In this document: piece by piece, positions 50,901 through 59,759 of the stretch | Position numbering within the stretch: the first letter of the stretch is position 1 | Layout of the letters: every line of letters starts with the position of its first letter | Assembly: GCA_004794785.1 (NCBI GenBank) | Contig: SJOL01009659.1 | Coordinates: forward strand, 259,844 to 323,843 | Direction: 5' to 3' | DNA: 64,000 bases | From: Opisthorchis felineus | Lineage: Eukaryota; Platyhelminthes; Trematoda; Opisthorchiida; Opisthorchiidae | Notes under the pieces: model-generated | Told to the model about the DNA's origin: nothing | Seen by the model: the letters and a program-made list of their open reading frames with translations, nothing else | The model's database searches: none | Position numbers and translations under genes: made by a program

Positions 50901-53900
50901 TTTATGTACATGTTCGGACGTATCCCGTTTCTCGTAACTCGAATCATGCACGCAAATACTTTGCTTCTTCAAATTCTCGTCTATGATTCCCAGGTTCACC
51001 TTACCCCAAAGTTTTGTTATTGTGTTTGGGGTGGGGCTCCTTATATGTTCCCCCTTGGTTCCATTCAAAGGAAAATTGTACGCCTCTTCGGTATCCTTTC
51101 ACCGACCAATAACCTGCAAGCACTTTCTCACCGTCAGGCTTAGCACCTCTTGCTTTATTCTACCATTAAAGTCATGGGAGCTTGCTTTTTCTATCCTTTT
51201 GTCCACCTCTTCCACTCGGTTAACACGTCCTTGCTCATCGGGTCACCCCATCCGGTTACTACTACACGTAGATCTCTTCCTTTTCCAAGAACTTCGGGTC
51301 TCCGGAACTCCCTACCACTCAGTCTTCCTTAGCTCGTATAACTTCCAAATGTTCACACTGTTTCAATTGTTCTAAAGCTCACAAATCTCGATGTGGAAAA
51401 TGCGCCAAAACCGCTTTCTAGCATGTCTCTTAGGTAACCAGCATACACGGGCACAAACGCAGTTTGCACGATCGTGGTTGTTGTTAGACATTCTAATTGT
51501 GGAACACTGAACCTCCGACTTACTTGAGTCTCGGAAGCGTATTCCGGCTGGTCACGGTTTACCGTCAGACGTCAAGTGAAGATGGGTTTCTGTGCTGACT
51601 GAGAAGCTTAGTGGATCTGAATATATATAAAAAAATTCACCTGGCCATCTGCTGCGAATTCAGTCGGACTTCCCCACCAGTAACACAAGCCAGGGTGGCG
51701 AACCTGGAACCTCCAACAGCTTCGAAGACATACGAACGTACCTTCTGTCTTGGGTGTCACGTAGCTGCTGGTCCTGACTTACTACCTCCTGTTTCCCTTA
51801 AAAATCAAGATGGAATCCTCAGTAAGCGCTTAACTGTTCTGGAGGGAACAGCAGCCCAAACGAATTAGACAGATAATACACCCAGTTCTTTTGATGGTCC
51901 ACTTTGTCCCTTTCCGATGAACTTTGCCACCTTGTTGATGAGCAGTACTTCAAAGCTGTGACAAGGGCCAAAACACTGACAATCTCGACCCAACTAGAAC
52001 ATCAATTGTTTGCTGTCCAACTACAGCAAGCCAGGATGTTCGGATGCGGGAACTTATCGCAAAACTACATGTCCTTAGCGAAAACGGCCAAGAGCGAGGT
52101 GTATACACCTTCAAAACCGATTGAAATCGGAGCATCATGTTGCAGCAAGACTCCACCAGTGGGACTGACTCAAAGTTTCATCCAGCACAAGCCCAGTCCA
52201 CAACGACACAAGCGTCAACTGGGTAGTTTTTTTCTAAGTGACAGTAAGCTCGCTAGTGGAATTGGCTGCGTGTGATGTCTTGTGGGGTTTTCAACCACGT
52301 GGGAGAATAATCACGGGGAACTCACTCAATAAGGCTCGAAGACCCCACAGCACTCAAACTGACAGTAGCTGCTTTCATTTTGCGTTGTTACGGCATGGCC
52401 TGCCCCCAACGAAACTCCCACCACAAAGGGTTTTTAAAGTGAAAAACGACTTCCTTTGGTAGACGGTGGTCGGCCATACGTAGTACATGCCCCAGTTAAC
52501 GTAATCTCAATAACATCATAAACGAGAAATTTAGTTAGGTCTCCGGTGAAAACCAACTTGGTATGCAAGTGAGTGTATTTCGTTAATCTGGAAGGCCTTA
52601 TCTGCTGTTCAAGAGGATCCGATTCATTACCCACTACACGCTTGCAGACCGTTTTATTACGCTCACGCTGCAGCCAGTTAACGCTTGCCGTACTACGGAA
52701 ACAGTGGTGGTCAAATATATGATGTTTGAGGTCTTCGAACCCAACCTCTGCCTCTCGACTTCCCCTGTCTAGGCTTGGGCAACCTGGCGGTATCTCAGAC
52801 CTCCTGCTTCCTTCGGGTGGCATGGCAGCTAGGCACCGGAAGGGTGCTACAGCTGAACGATTGAGGTCTTCAGATCGCACAGACCAACCTCGGCCATGAC
52901 TTTTGTAATTACGGCCCTTTTGAGCTGTGATATTCGTTCCTGATGCAGTTTGGCGAATATTGCTTGTACCTTGATGGTGCATGGATTGATTTCATCCGTC
53001 ACACTGCGGTCGTTGCTTACGAAACAGCCAAGACAAAGCAAACTTACGAGCAAAATCAAGCTCCTCATTCTGGAGTCTCCGAAAGGTGCACTGGGGTGGG
53101 AAGTCCTGAAGTAAAATTTTGCGCATTGAATGCGCATAGTGCATACCAAGACACGGGACTACTTTCGATATTTTATTTAAAATAGTCTGTGCGGACTCAT
53201 GACCATCAGATACCAGAAAAATCTCATGTGCAAGATCTAAGTCTGCCAGTCTTTCTCCAGACGTGATTTCGACACCCAGGTTTGCGGTCCATTGGAGAGC
53301 ACACTGCCATTGTGTCAGTAACAAAGTTGAACGAAACTGAAGAGGGGGGACAACCCTGGCAAACCACACCAATTATAAACCCTAACGAGACCGGATCTGT
53401 GAGGATAATCAACAGATAGAATATTCACAAGCTTCAGGGGCATTCCTCATTTGCCAATTACATGTAGAGGAGCCAATCTATCTACAGAGTCGAAGACCTA
53501 TTTGACGTCAAGGAAAACTGTTGCAATTGTCCGGCGGTATATGTGAAACTTCTCAAGCACTTGGAGTAATATGAAGATTTGATCAAGATACCCTTTGCCT
53601 CGTCGAAATCCTGCTGGTACTCGGACATGCGTCTCGCAGCGTCGTTGAAGCTCGCAGCCGTGTTACGACTGGGTTTACGCTTATGCTCCTGCAGTTGTAG
53701 TAGTCAATTCCGGCACCTTTTTTGAATAAAGGCACAACGAGTGATTGGACCCAGACTGTTGGAATGCATTCTTGTTCCCAAATTAAACAACTTTCCCAAG
53801 GCAAAACAAAATTCAGACCATATCTGAATAACGGCTATGGGAGCTCATCCGATCCTGCGGCCCCACAGTGAACTGAGGCAGAAGGGTATATTAGTACTTC

Positions 53901-56900
53901 AGAGACTAAAGGAGCGTTGGAGCCCAGAGATACCCGAGTCGAAGGGGTCGAATCCCTAACAAAGCACTGATGATGTCACGTCGATTGGTTATGAAACATA
54001 TGCAATCAAACTGCCCAGCTCAGCGAAGAAACTAACGAACATCTACGCTACCTGAGCTACCAACATTCTCCTCTATAGCAAGCTTGCTATTCTCCTGCCT
54101 ATTGCTTGGCTAGCTTACTTGTTGAAAAAAATTCGTCTTCTTTGGGTCTTGAACGGCTTCTTCCGTATTTCAGTCCGCTCCTAATGTCGTTCTCTCTTAT
54201 ATGCAACTTAGATGTTTCTTTGAGTCGTAATGTCGTTCATTTTGGCATACGTGTATTAATGCGAGTAGAATCGTTACGGGAGTGACATTCCTCAATTGAA
54301 TATGCCGCTTCATGTTTCAGTTGACACGATGTTCGAGTACCGCAGTATGTTTTCTTGAAGGAACACCGATCATTTGAGTTCAAGTAGAACGGAAAATCGG
54401 GGACTACGTCTAGCTGGGGAACCTCAAGAAGGGCGAAACCGGTCTTGGACGATCGAAGCGTTTTCAGTAACCTTATGAGTAGTATCCGTTCGAAGAAATA
54501 CTAGAGGATTGCTTGGTCACAGCATCGGTTTCATACTGTTCGCCAGTTGACATGTCTGAGGTATACATTTAGTCGTGTTCAAATTTTTCCAGCACAGTGA
54601 GTCCTTTCCCCATCCACTTTTATTCTTTTCTTCACAATAATGCTTTCAAATAAATCATGGTTATACGGCAGCGATGCATGCGTTGAACACTCATGCTATC
54701 GATGATGATGAATAGAAATCGTAGCTGATGTTTGCTTTGCGGTCTTTAGTTCGGCTGGAAATCTACGGGTAAAATTCCGAATTGAGGACGATCCCGAAAT
54801 TTCATACCCCAGATCTTCGTAGTCGTTTTGGGTTTTTAGCTGAAACGTAGACACGAATAAGCTGGCAGCACTTCAGAAGCTGTACAACTCACGGGTTGCA
54901 AGACAGCGTTGTTTGTTATCTCAAGAAATTTGTACGTTTTTCAGAGGCTACTCAAATGAACACTCGGTACATGTCCGGACACTTATTCTTTCACAAACCA
55001 TCCGGGCGCCGTCGCAGAGACTGGACCATATCGCGATGTGATGGTTTGTGTACCTAAGAGTTCTTTCTACCAGGGTGGTCAATGGATAGAGATCTGACAT
55101 ACAGGCTTCCGGCCCTCCATGTCGGGGGGTTGAACAAATATGGCAGTTTTTTCCCTAAAAGCTAGACTATTCTAATAGTCGTTGACTGTCGCTGCCTCGC
55201 AGTTAGGCTTTTGATCCAAGGACGTGAGGACCCTAATCCTTCTTTTTAGGTGTGAGCACCATGGCCGTATTTCAACTTACATAGATTCAAGGTACCCGGA
55301 CCGGCTGTTACAACACGAGGTTATACGTATCACACCTGTCGTAACGCGGCTACTGGCTTCGGTTGTATCTAACTTGGGCGCGTGAGATTCAAATCTGCGA
55401 TCCTCAAGCAAAATTTCGGCTCGTTGGTGTTTGAACTGTCCAAAAGCCTCCTCGAAATTAGTGAAGTTCGGCAGCCTTGATCCCTCTCCTTTTTAAATCT
55501 AATTTTGTCATTGCTATTATTATGGAGTGCGCAATCCAAGGTGTCATGAATCTAGTTATCGAAATCACGTCTGGAAAGAGATTAATGAACTCGGATTATG
55601 CGGGCGACGTCACTTGGTCGCGCGAAGTACTCTAAACAGGATATCGGGGATGGTCCCATGTTTCGTGAGGTGCAAGTCTTCTGGATTTCCTATTCTTTTG
55701 TGCTCCCCCCCTTGAAATTCAGAATTAAGGACCTAGGATCGTTGATCGGTTCACCTGTCATGGCAGCCTTAGAAGCCGTGGTTGCACTATGACAGTAACC
55801 AATGCGCGGATAATGAAGGCGGGAGCAACGTTTGCCAACTTGTCATTCATGGAATCATAAAACAATTTCACTGAAGCGAAAGCGCCTTGTATACAAAACA
55901 ATTGAGAGTGGTCCTTATGGTTTCGAAAATCGGTCCCTCCGATCCGAGTATCTTCAGATGTTTGGTCAGCGATGTCTGCGTAGCATACCAAGCTGGTCGC
56001 AGGGAGTACGCAACGGAGAGGCGCGTACTTAGTAACGAACCAGAACTGTTAGGAGGCAAATTGACCTCTTCAGTTTAAGATAAATTGTGCATGCACGATG
56101 TATATTCAACCCCGCTTTTAACTCAGGAAAGCGTTGCTTCTTCCAAGCCATTGCTGCCGAAAGACAAACAGACCTAGACACGACGTGAAACGGAAGCGGC
56201 CACAACGAAACTGAGTGCTGTAAGACCTAACTGGGGTTCTCGTCATCCTGCTTGCAGATGGATTGAAACCCTGCAGGACACGCGGCGCAACCGGTGCATG
56301 CTGTCATTTCATGGATAGACCGCCTAGCCAAAGTTCGCCTGTCGTTACGCATCGGACTTATGTCGGCTGAAGTTCGCGTTGGTTCAATCCCGATGATGGC
56401 GCCTTAGTTCGAGATGATGTTTAGATATATTTATTTTAATGCTGTTCAAAAGCGTAGACGTCTTATTCTTGATAGTTTCAACAAGAACATAGAACTTCCC
56501 CACACCACGTTCAAACCCTTCTATATTTTTCTACTATTTACTAATACTTTCCTTCCGTACGATTGTATGGTGGTCAAACACTAGTTTGCATTACTGGTGT
56601 ATTGCTGCTGATGGTGCGAAAAATCAAATCAAAACGGAGGCATCCAAACCGTCACAGCAATCATTTCGTGAAATTCTACAATCGGAAGTTTCAAGCCAAT
56701 CTGCTAGAAAATGGAAGTGGTTTAGTCCTGCTCATTATCTCGTCCCTCCTGAAGAAATATACACTTATTGTTGTACTGTCACCGTGGTTCGCATGCCCAG
56801 GATAGGGCTTGTTCCGAGCGGCTATCACGAATGCATTAAAGTTTCGCGATCATTCTACAATACTTGCGGAGACTTTGTTTTTCATACGCAGCTATCTAGT

Positions 56901-57034
56901 TGGTTTTCCTCTCACAGCTTGATATTTCTAATCTTATTTTCAGAGATGGAGTATCAGATGGAATACGGTGGATGCTCGACAAGGTGAAAAAGAATGCTCA
57001 TCAACGACCGCCCACACAAGAAGACATTGCCTAA
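44901..57034 (+). CDS. ARFRP1: ADP-ribosylation factor-related protein 1, complete gene
   Basis: A small GTPase of the ARF family that works at the trans-Golgi in recruiting golgins and in cargo sorting. Seven exons: 44901-44993, 45842-45929, 45968-46050, 46088-46169, 46213-46283, 48964-49064 and 56944-57034 (TAA). All phases join and give 202 residues, against 201 in human. Visible motifs: P-loop GLDCAGKT (24-31), switch I threonines in ITTTVGLN (53-60), FWDLGGQE (73-80) with the Gln used in hydrolysis, NKQD (134-137) and SALKG. The protein opens MYT and lacks Gly2, which fits the family: it is not myristoylated and is targeted through the acetylated Met-Tyr end. Introns are 848, 38, 37, 43, 2680 and 7879 bp; the second has a weak donor (GTTGGT) and the third an AAAG acceptor. 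The long introns hold most of the local retrotransposons. Confidence 0.97.
45130..45856. other. Intron island open on both strands
   Basis: In ARFRP1 intron 1, overlapping ORFs of 66-104 codons occur on the plus strand (45129-45329, 45366-45680) and the minus strand (45326-45583, 45593-45856). The minus frame has a CCVCG motif. I recognise neither. The island may derive from a decayed element. Confidence 0.25.
47350..47697 (+). mobile_element. Element D, left-truncated copy
   Basis: It matches the right half of the element at 42644-43311: GGTCGACCTCTTCCAACC, a shared ACTGCCTCCATAGATATGGA block, GGGCATGACTGAACCTTAAA, then the inverted-repeat end CACGACAAGGTGGTACTTTA. It lies in ARFRP1 intron 5. 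Confidence 0.7.
47707..47723. repeat. (TA)n microsatellite
   Basis: Seventeen bases of alternating TA just beyond the end of element D. Confidence 0.8.
49093..49270 (+). repeat. tRNA-derived SINE copy 5
   Basis: Head GCTCGAGATTGCTCGGTGAT, B box AGGTCCGTCGTTCGAATCC, tail CTGTCTAGGCTTGGGCAACC and ending CCGTTACAGCTGAGCGATTA. It starts about 30 bp after the donor of ARFRP1 exon 6. Confidence 0.88.
49547..49564. repeat. (TG)9 microsatellite
   Basis: Eighteen bases of TG repeat directly before an RTE 5' region. Confidence 0.85.
49565..50645 (+). mobile_element. RTE-like retrotransposon, 5' region with endonuclease fragment
   Basis: The 5' part (GACTGGACCTTACCGTGTTG and following) is shared with 55015-55260, which marks it as the element's leader. 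The frame that follows has RAKGCLLDCIPTHSHLCVV and IVTYPLYLLA, matching the middle of an APE-type endonuclease. It ends with QQAPDIIVVAGDMNAQVGQV (about 50550-50615), which contains the GDMNA metal/DNA-binding signature. Frameshifts separate the blocks, and the copy breaks off before the RT. Confidence 0.8.
50955..51375 (+). mobile_element. jockey-type retrotransposon, C-terminal fragment
   Basis: The + frame reads YCVWGGAPYMFPLGSIQRKI, then LSHRQA. After a shift come LFYSTIK, the PHPVTTTRRSLPFPRTSGLR region and NSLPLSLP. This is the conserved tail of jockey-like ORF2 proteins (WGG, R-I-RL, L--RR, LFY, LWNSLPSSVFP). Several blocks are split by frameshifts. Confidence 0.7.
51650..51870 (+). 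mobile_element. RTE-like linker fragment
   Basis: The frame ending at 51868 has RVANLEPPTASKTYERTF, then HVAAGPDLLPPVSLKNQDGI and LSKRLTVL. This fits the stretch just before the RT domain in fluke RTE elements (AAGPD-LPP-LFK-GG). It may belong with the 5' piece at 49565-50645, split by the jockey fragment. Confidence 0.65.
52511..52586 (+). mobile_element. A/B-family arm fragment inserted in RTE
   Basis: AACATCATAAACGAGAAATT, then GTGAAAACCAACTTGGTATG and CAAGTGAGTGTATTTCG match arm B of the fold-back element at 8264-8346. It interrupts the RTE frame between the HRLR-like and WLGHVLRM positions. Confidence 0.65.
52737..52860 (+). repeat. tRNA-derived SINE copy 6, 5' truncated, with target-site duplication
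   Basis: It begins inside the B box (GAACCCAACC) and keeps the tail (CTGTCTAGGCTTGGGCAACC, GGTGCTACAGCTGAACGA). It is flanked by a perfect 11-bp direct repeat, TTGAGGTCTTC, at 52726-52736 and 52861-52871. Removing it with one repeat brings the RTE residues LRSEDLKHHIFDH back into one frame, so the duplication is real. Confidence 0.9.
53920..54070. repeat. Unclassified repeat, also at 59510-59590
   Basis: GATTGGTTATGAAAC, AAACTGCCCAGCTCAG and a following AACTAACGAAC align with GATTGGTCATTGAAC, AAATTACCAAGCTCAG and TCGACCAAC near 59520-59590, at roughly 70% by eye over 70 bp. The class is unknown. Confidence 0.35.
54375..54485 (-). mobile_element. A/B-family partial copy
   Basis: The reverse strand reads TACTCATAAGGTTACTGAAA, then TTCGATCGTCC, CCGGTTTCGCCCTTCTTGAG and a distal TTCTACTTGAACTCAA. 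This matches the left block and outer sequence of the element at 8039-8172, with the B arm missing. Confidence 0.65.
54590..54720 (+). mobile_element. RTE 3'-UTR fragment
   Basis: CCTTTCCCCATCCACTTTTA, AATAATGCTTTCAAATAAAT, TACGGCAGCGATGCATGCGT and a GATGATGATGAATAG tail match the 3' ends of the RTE copies at 3690-3830 and 62180-62340. Only the tail is present. Confidence 0.7.
55010..56330 (+). mobile_element. RTE-like retrotransposon with internal deletion
   Basis: It starts with the leader shared with 49602 onward (GACTGGACCATATCGCGATG). The body then jumps to the RT palm (EITSGKRLMNSDYAGDVTW at about 55555-55615) and the C-terminal region. That region holds FANLSFMES or CHSWNHKTISLKRKRLVYKT, then RSEYLQMFGQRCLRSI (about 55830-56000) and NWGSRHPACRWIETLQDT near 56230-56280. 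The endonuclease and most of the RT are deleted, and frameshifts are present. Confidence 0.75.
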
Positions 57035-57329
57035 TTGTGATATCAGATCGCCACATGTGATAAACAAGAACATTAACTCTTTCAATGTACGACTGTATAT
57101 AAGTATGAATATATATAAAATGCTCGAACATCTATTTGGAGACATTTAGTAGTGCGTTTGGATTGAGCCGTTGAGCTGACCCGCTGCCAAGCGCGTGGCC
57201 GCAGCTAAACGCAGTCGTTGTCGCGCTTTCTGGCTCATTTGGATGGAACTGAACGGAAGGGAAAAGAGAATAGTGCGCATACGGTCTCGATTGTGGCACA
57301 GGCACATTCTTAACGAAGTTCATCTTCCG

Positions 57330-57335
57330 AATAAA
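57330..57335 (+). promoter_or_regulatory. Possible poly(A) signal of ARFRP1
   Basis: An AATAAA hexamer about 296 bp after the ARFRP1 stop codon, the first canonical one on this strand. Confidence 0.45.
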
Positions 57336-57339
57336 ACCC

Positions 57340-58140
57340 CGGGCGATTTTGTCTCAGAGATCTACAAGAATAATCTGACCAGGCAGTTCTGTGGCAGCAA
57401 TATGGAAGCAGTAGACAAAATGCGGTGTATGCGCACGGAAACACTTATTCATAATGAGAAAAGCTAAGGTCGACTGTATCCTTAGACACAAACAGATAAG
57501 ATTCACGTATTATGACAGGGAGGAACGGTTGGCTCTCGATTTACTAGATCCTAGCACTCTATCGAACTAGACAGTCCTTTACGCATCTGTTCCTCACGAA
57601 TGGTGCAGGCAACCCAACACAACGGAAACCTTGTAGACGAGTAACGAATCGTTCATTCCACATTCTCTCGTGTCAGTAGATTCAGCGCTTTAAAATCCAC
57701 AGTGTACCAAAGTTCTGTGTGATGGGTTATACTAAAATGACTGGTTTTGAGAGGACTCAACACACTGGATTGTCTTGGGTATGGCTTGCGGCTCTCAACT
57801 TTTATAAGCTGTAAACCCAAAAAAGTCCTGGAGAGAGACGTGAAAGTTAGCTCCTTAGGGTACAGTAGCTTAGCGACATACGCAGCCAGTCCCACCGTGT
57901 GTTTTCGATAATGATAATAAATGTGTCGCCCACATGCCGGATCCAAAGATTTGGGTTGATCCGTTTTGATTCAACGGACTCCAGTTATGATCTTACAACT
58001 TCTGCAATTCGTCGTGATGTTGGTGACCTCATGGGTTTCCCTCCCGTTTCTTGGAAAACCTACCGATCAAAGTTGATGTCTATGGTCGTGCACAGGTATA
58101 AGGTCTTCCTAGGCTTTCTGACTTCATAGTTCTTGATAGG
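57340..58140. other. Intergenic, no supported gene
   Basis: Downstream of ARFRP1. ORFs at 57653-57946 (minus) and 57899-58129 (plus) may be decayed upstream parts of the Penelope-like element, but no motif confirms it. Confidence 0.35.
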
Positions 58141-58159
58141 TATCTTGAAATATACCGAT

Positions 58160-58745
58160 AACTGAAAAGAAAGCCCGTGGGATTACCAACATCAGGACTA
58201 GTTGCGGAAGCTGCAGAGCAGGAATTGGGGCGCATTACATTACCACGGACTAAACGAAGTCTTTGGATCCGATATGTGGACAACATGTTAAAAGAAAGTC
58301 GAAAGAAAAGACGCACGAACTGATAAGTAGCAGATATGGTTAAGGCGGACCGGAGGGTCGGTCCTCGACTGCTCCTGTCTCACTATCTCAGCCCTCGTGT
58401 CTGGCATGGCAGCTAGGCGCCGAAAGGATGTTACAGCTGAGTGATTATTTTTCAGATTTGGGGACATCAAGATTACATTTGGACCGAAAACAGACAACAA
58501 ACTGTCGTTTTTGGATGTACTGGTTCACAGGATTACCGACGAAACACTTCACACTTGTGCACATCGTAAGGAAACGTAGAAAGGTTGAACGACCACACCA
58601 ACCACTCGATGAATCACAGTTGCATTCGAAGTCTATTCAAAAGAGCAGAAACACATTGCTCTGAAAACATTTACACTGAGTGTCGGAGAACGACAGACAC
58701 CCAAGAAGTTTCATCGGGAGAAGCTTGAAGAAAAGGATATTTCTG
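58160..58745 (+). mobile_element. Penelope-like retroelement, reverse transcriptase relic
   Basis: The + frame reads GLPTSGLVAEAAEQELGRIT, then RSLWIRYVDNMLKES (about 58250-58300). After an inserted SINE come DNKLSFLDVLVHRITDETLH, CAHRKET, FKRAETHCSE and SVGERQTPK. This is the Penelope RT layout (SP-SGLIAE, RYVDD, KLPFLDVLV-R, HCS). The catalytic YVDD is YVDN and frames shift, so it is inactive. The GIY-YIG endonuclease was not found. Confidence 0.8.
58331..58446 (+). repeat. tRNA-derived SINE copy 7, head deleted
   Basis: A short head remnant (TATGGTTAAGGCGGACCGG), then CGACTGCTCCTGTCT, TATCTCAGCCCTCGTG, TGGCATGGCAGCTAGGCGCC and GATGTTACAGCTGAGTGATT. It sits inside the Penelope-like frame, just after RYVDN and before the KLSFLDVLV block. 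Confidence 0.8.
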
Positions 58746-58749
58746 CAAC

Positions 58750-59437
58750 AACAAAAACGGGCAAGCAAACGAATAGTTCCCTTGCACCGAAAATGTATCT
58801 GAACTGAAAGTAAGCCTATTGAAATCACGTGGAATTTCAGTATCCCACAAACCAAGTGCCGCCTTGAGAAGATTGATCTTATAACCAAACGACGAAATAA
58901 GACAGGGTAAACAAAAATGTTACCTACCATATAAAAATGTAGTAAATGGAACAAGCAATACACTGGACAGAACGAAAGGATCTCCGAATAAAGGGCGGGG
59001 ACACGAGAAGACATTATTTACCTTGTGTGTTTTCTTGACAGCAAACACTACTCATGAACGAGACTCAGCCGGGATGTCGAGTCTCCCGTTGAAACCAAAG
59101 CAGTTTGCGAATGGAACAAGTTTGTGAATGTCCCAAGAATGGGAAAGTGGGAAGCAACGGACTCCAGGGAGAACTTAATCAACCGACACGTTGAAATCGA
59201 CTCAATATGTGCCTCCCTGAGGCCAAGAAGCCACTAACTCAATCGGATAACACAAACTGAGCCAAGCACCAGACGATAAGACGAGTTGTAGGATTAAGCA
59301 AGGGAAGATCACAGGGTACGAACCGAACGGGTCGACCTCAAAGGTTAATCAGGATCTGAGCAAACAATTCAATCAGTAAGAGTGCTCAGTGGAGCAACCA
59401 GTCGTAATCGAAGGTCATCCCTCCTCAAAAGCAAACA
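58750..59437. other. Intergenic between convergent ARFRP1 and NDC1
   Basis: Purine-rich on the + strand, with no recognised gene. It probably contains further decayed retroelement sequence. Confidence 0.35.
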
Positions 59438-59443
59438 TTTAAT
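59438..59443 (-). promoter_or_regulatory. Possible variant poly(A) signal of NDC1
   Basis: TTTAAT on the + strand reads ATTAAA on the minus strand, about 320 bp past the NDC1 stop. No canonical AATAAA is nearer. Confidence 0.25.
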
Positions 59444-59759
59444 TCGCGCAGATCACTATTCAAGGTAAAGCCACCGGCACACAGCTCCGTTCCGCTTCAT
59501 ATCAACCTACTAACGATGTTACCCCGATTGGTCATTGAACGGTTACAACAAAATTACCAAGCTCAGATAACAATTCGACCAACTAAAGAACTACAAAGGG
59601 TCTGGACTTCGGTGGCCCAGAGTTTCTAGGTCCAAATGAGGAATGCTTAACTGTGGCTCAAAACTGTCCAGTCTTGGTTGCACTTAGTAGGTTGCGTAAT
59701 TTCCTTGGTCATCCAACTGTAAAGTGAATGGACCCGGTGCAATGTGGTGCTAGACATGC

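Larger units (their letters stand above)
52260..53830 (-). mobile_element. RTE-like retrotransposon, RT to 3' end, with two later insertions
   Basis: Minus strand, in order: CIPTVWVQSLVVPLFKKGAG, then GFRRGKGYLDQIFILLQVLE, VFLDVK with FDSVDR, GVVCQGCPPSSVSFNF, LADLDLAHEIFLVSD at the YADD position, SVTDEINPCTIKVQAIFAKL, EDLKHHIFDHHCFRS and LGHVLRMADHRLPKEVVFHF. The order matches fluke RTE ORFs. YADD has become LAHE and several stops occur, so it is inactive. A SINE (52737-52860) splits the block before EDLK, and an A/B-family fragment (52511-52586) splits the block before LGHVLRM. Confidence 0.88.

Noticed and set aside
52434..52982. 182-codon minus-strand ORF
   Set aside because: It is a composite of RTE, A/B fragment and SINE antisense reading by chance in one frame.
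57195..57467. 90-codon ORF after ARFRP1
   Set aside because: It overlaps the likely ARFRP1 3' UTR and poly(A) signal and has no recognisable domain.
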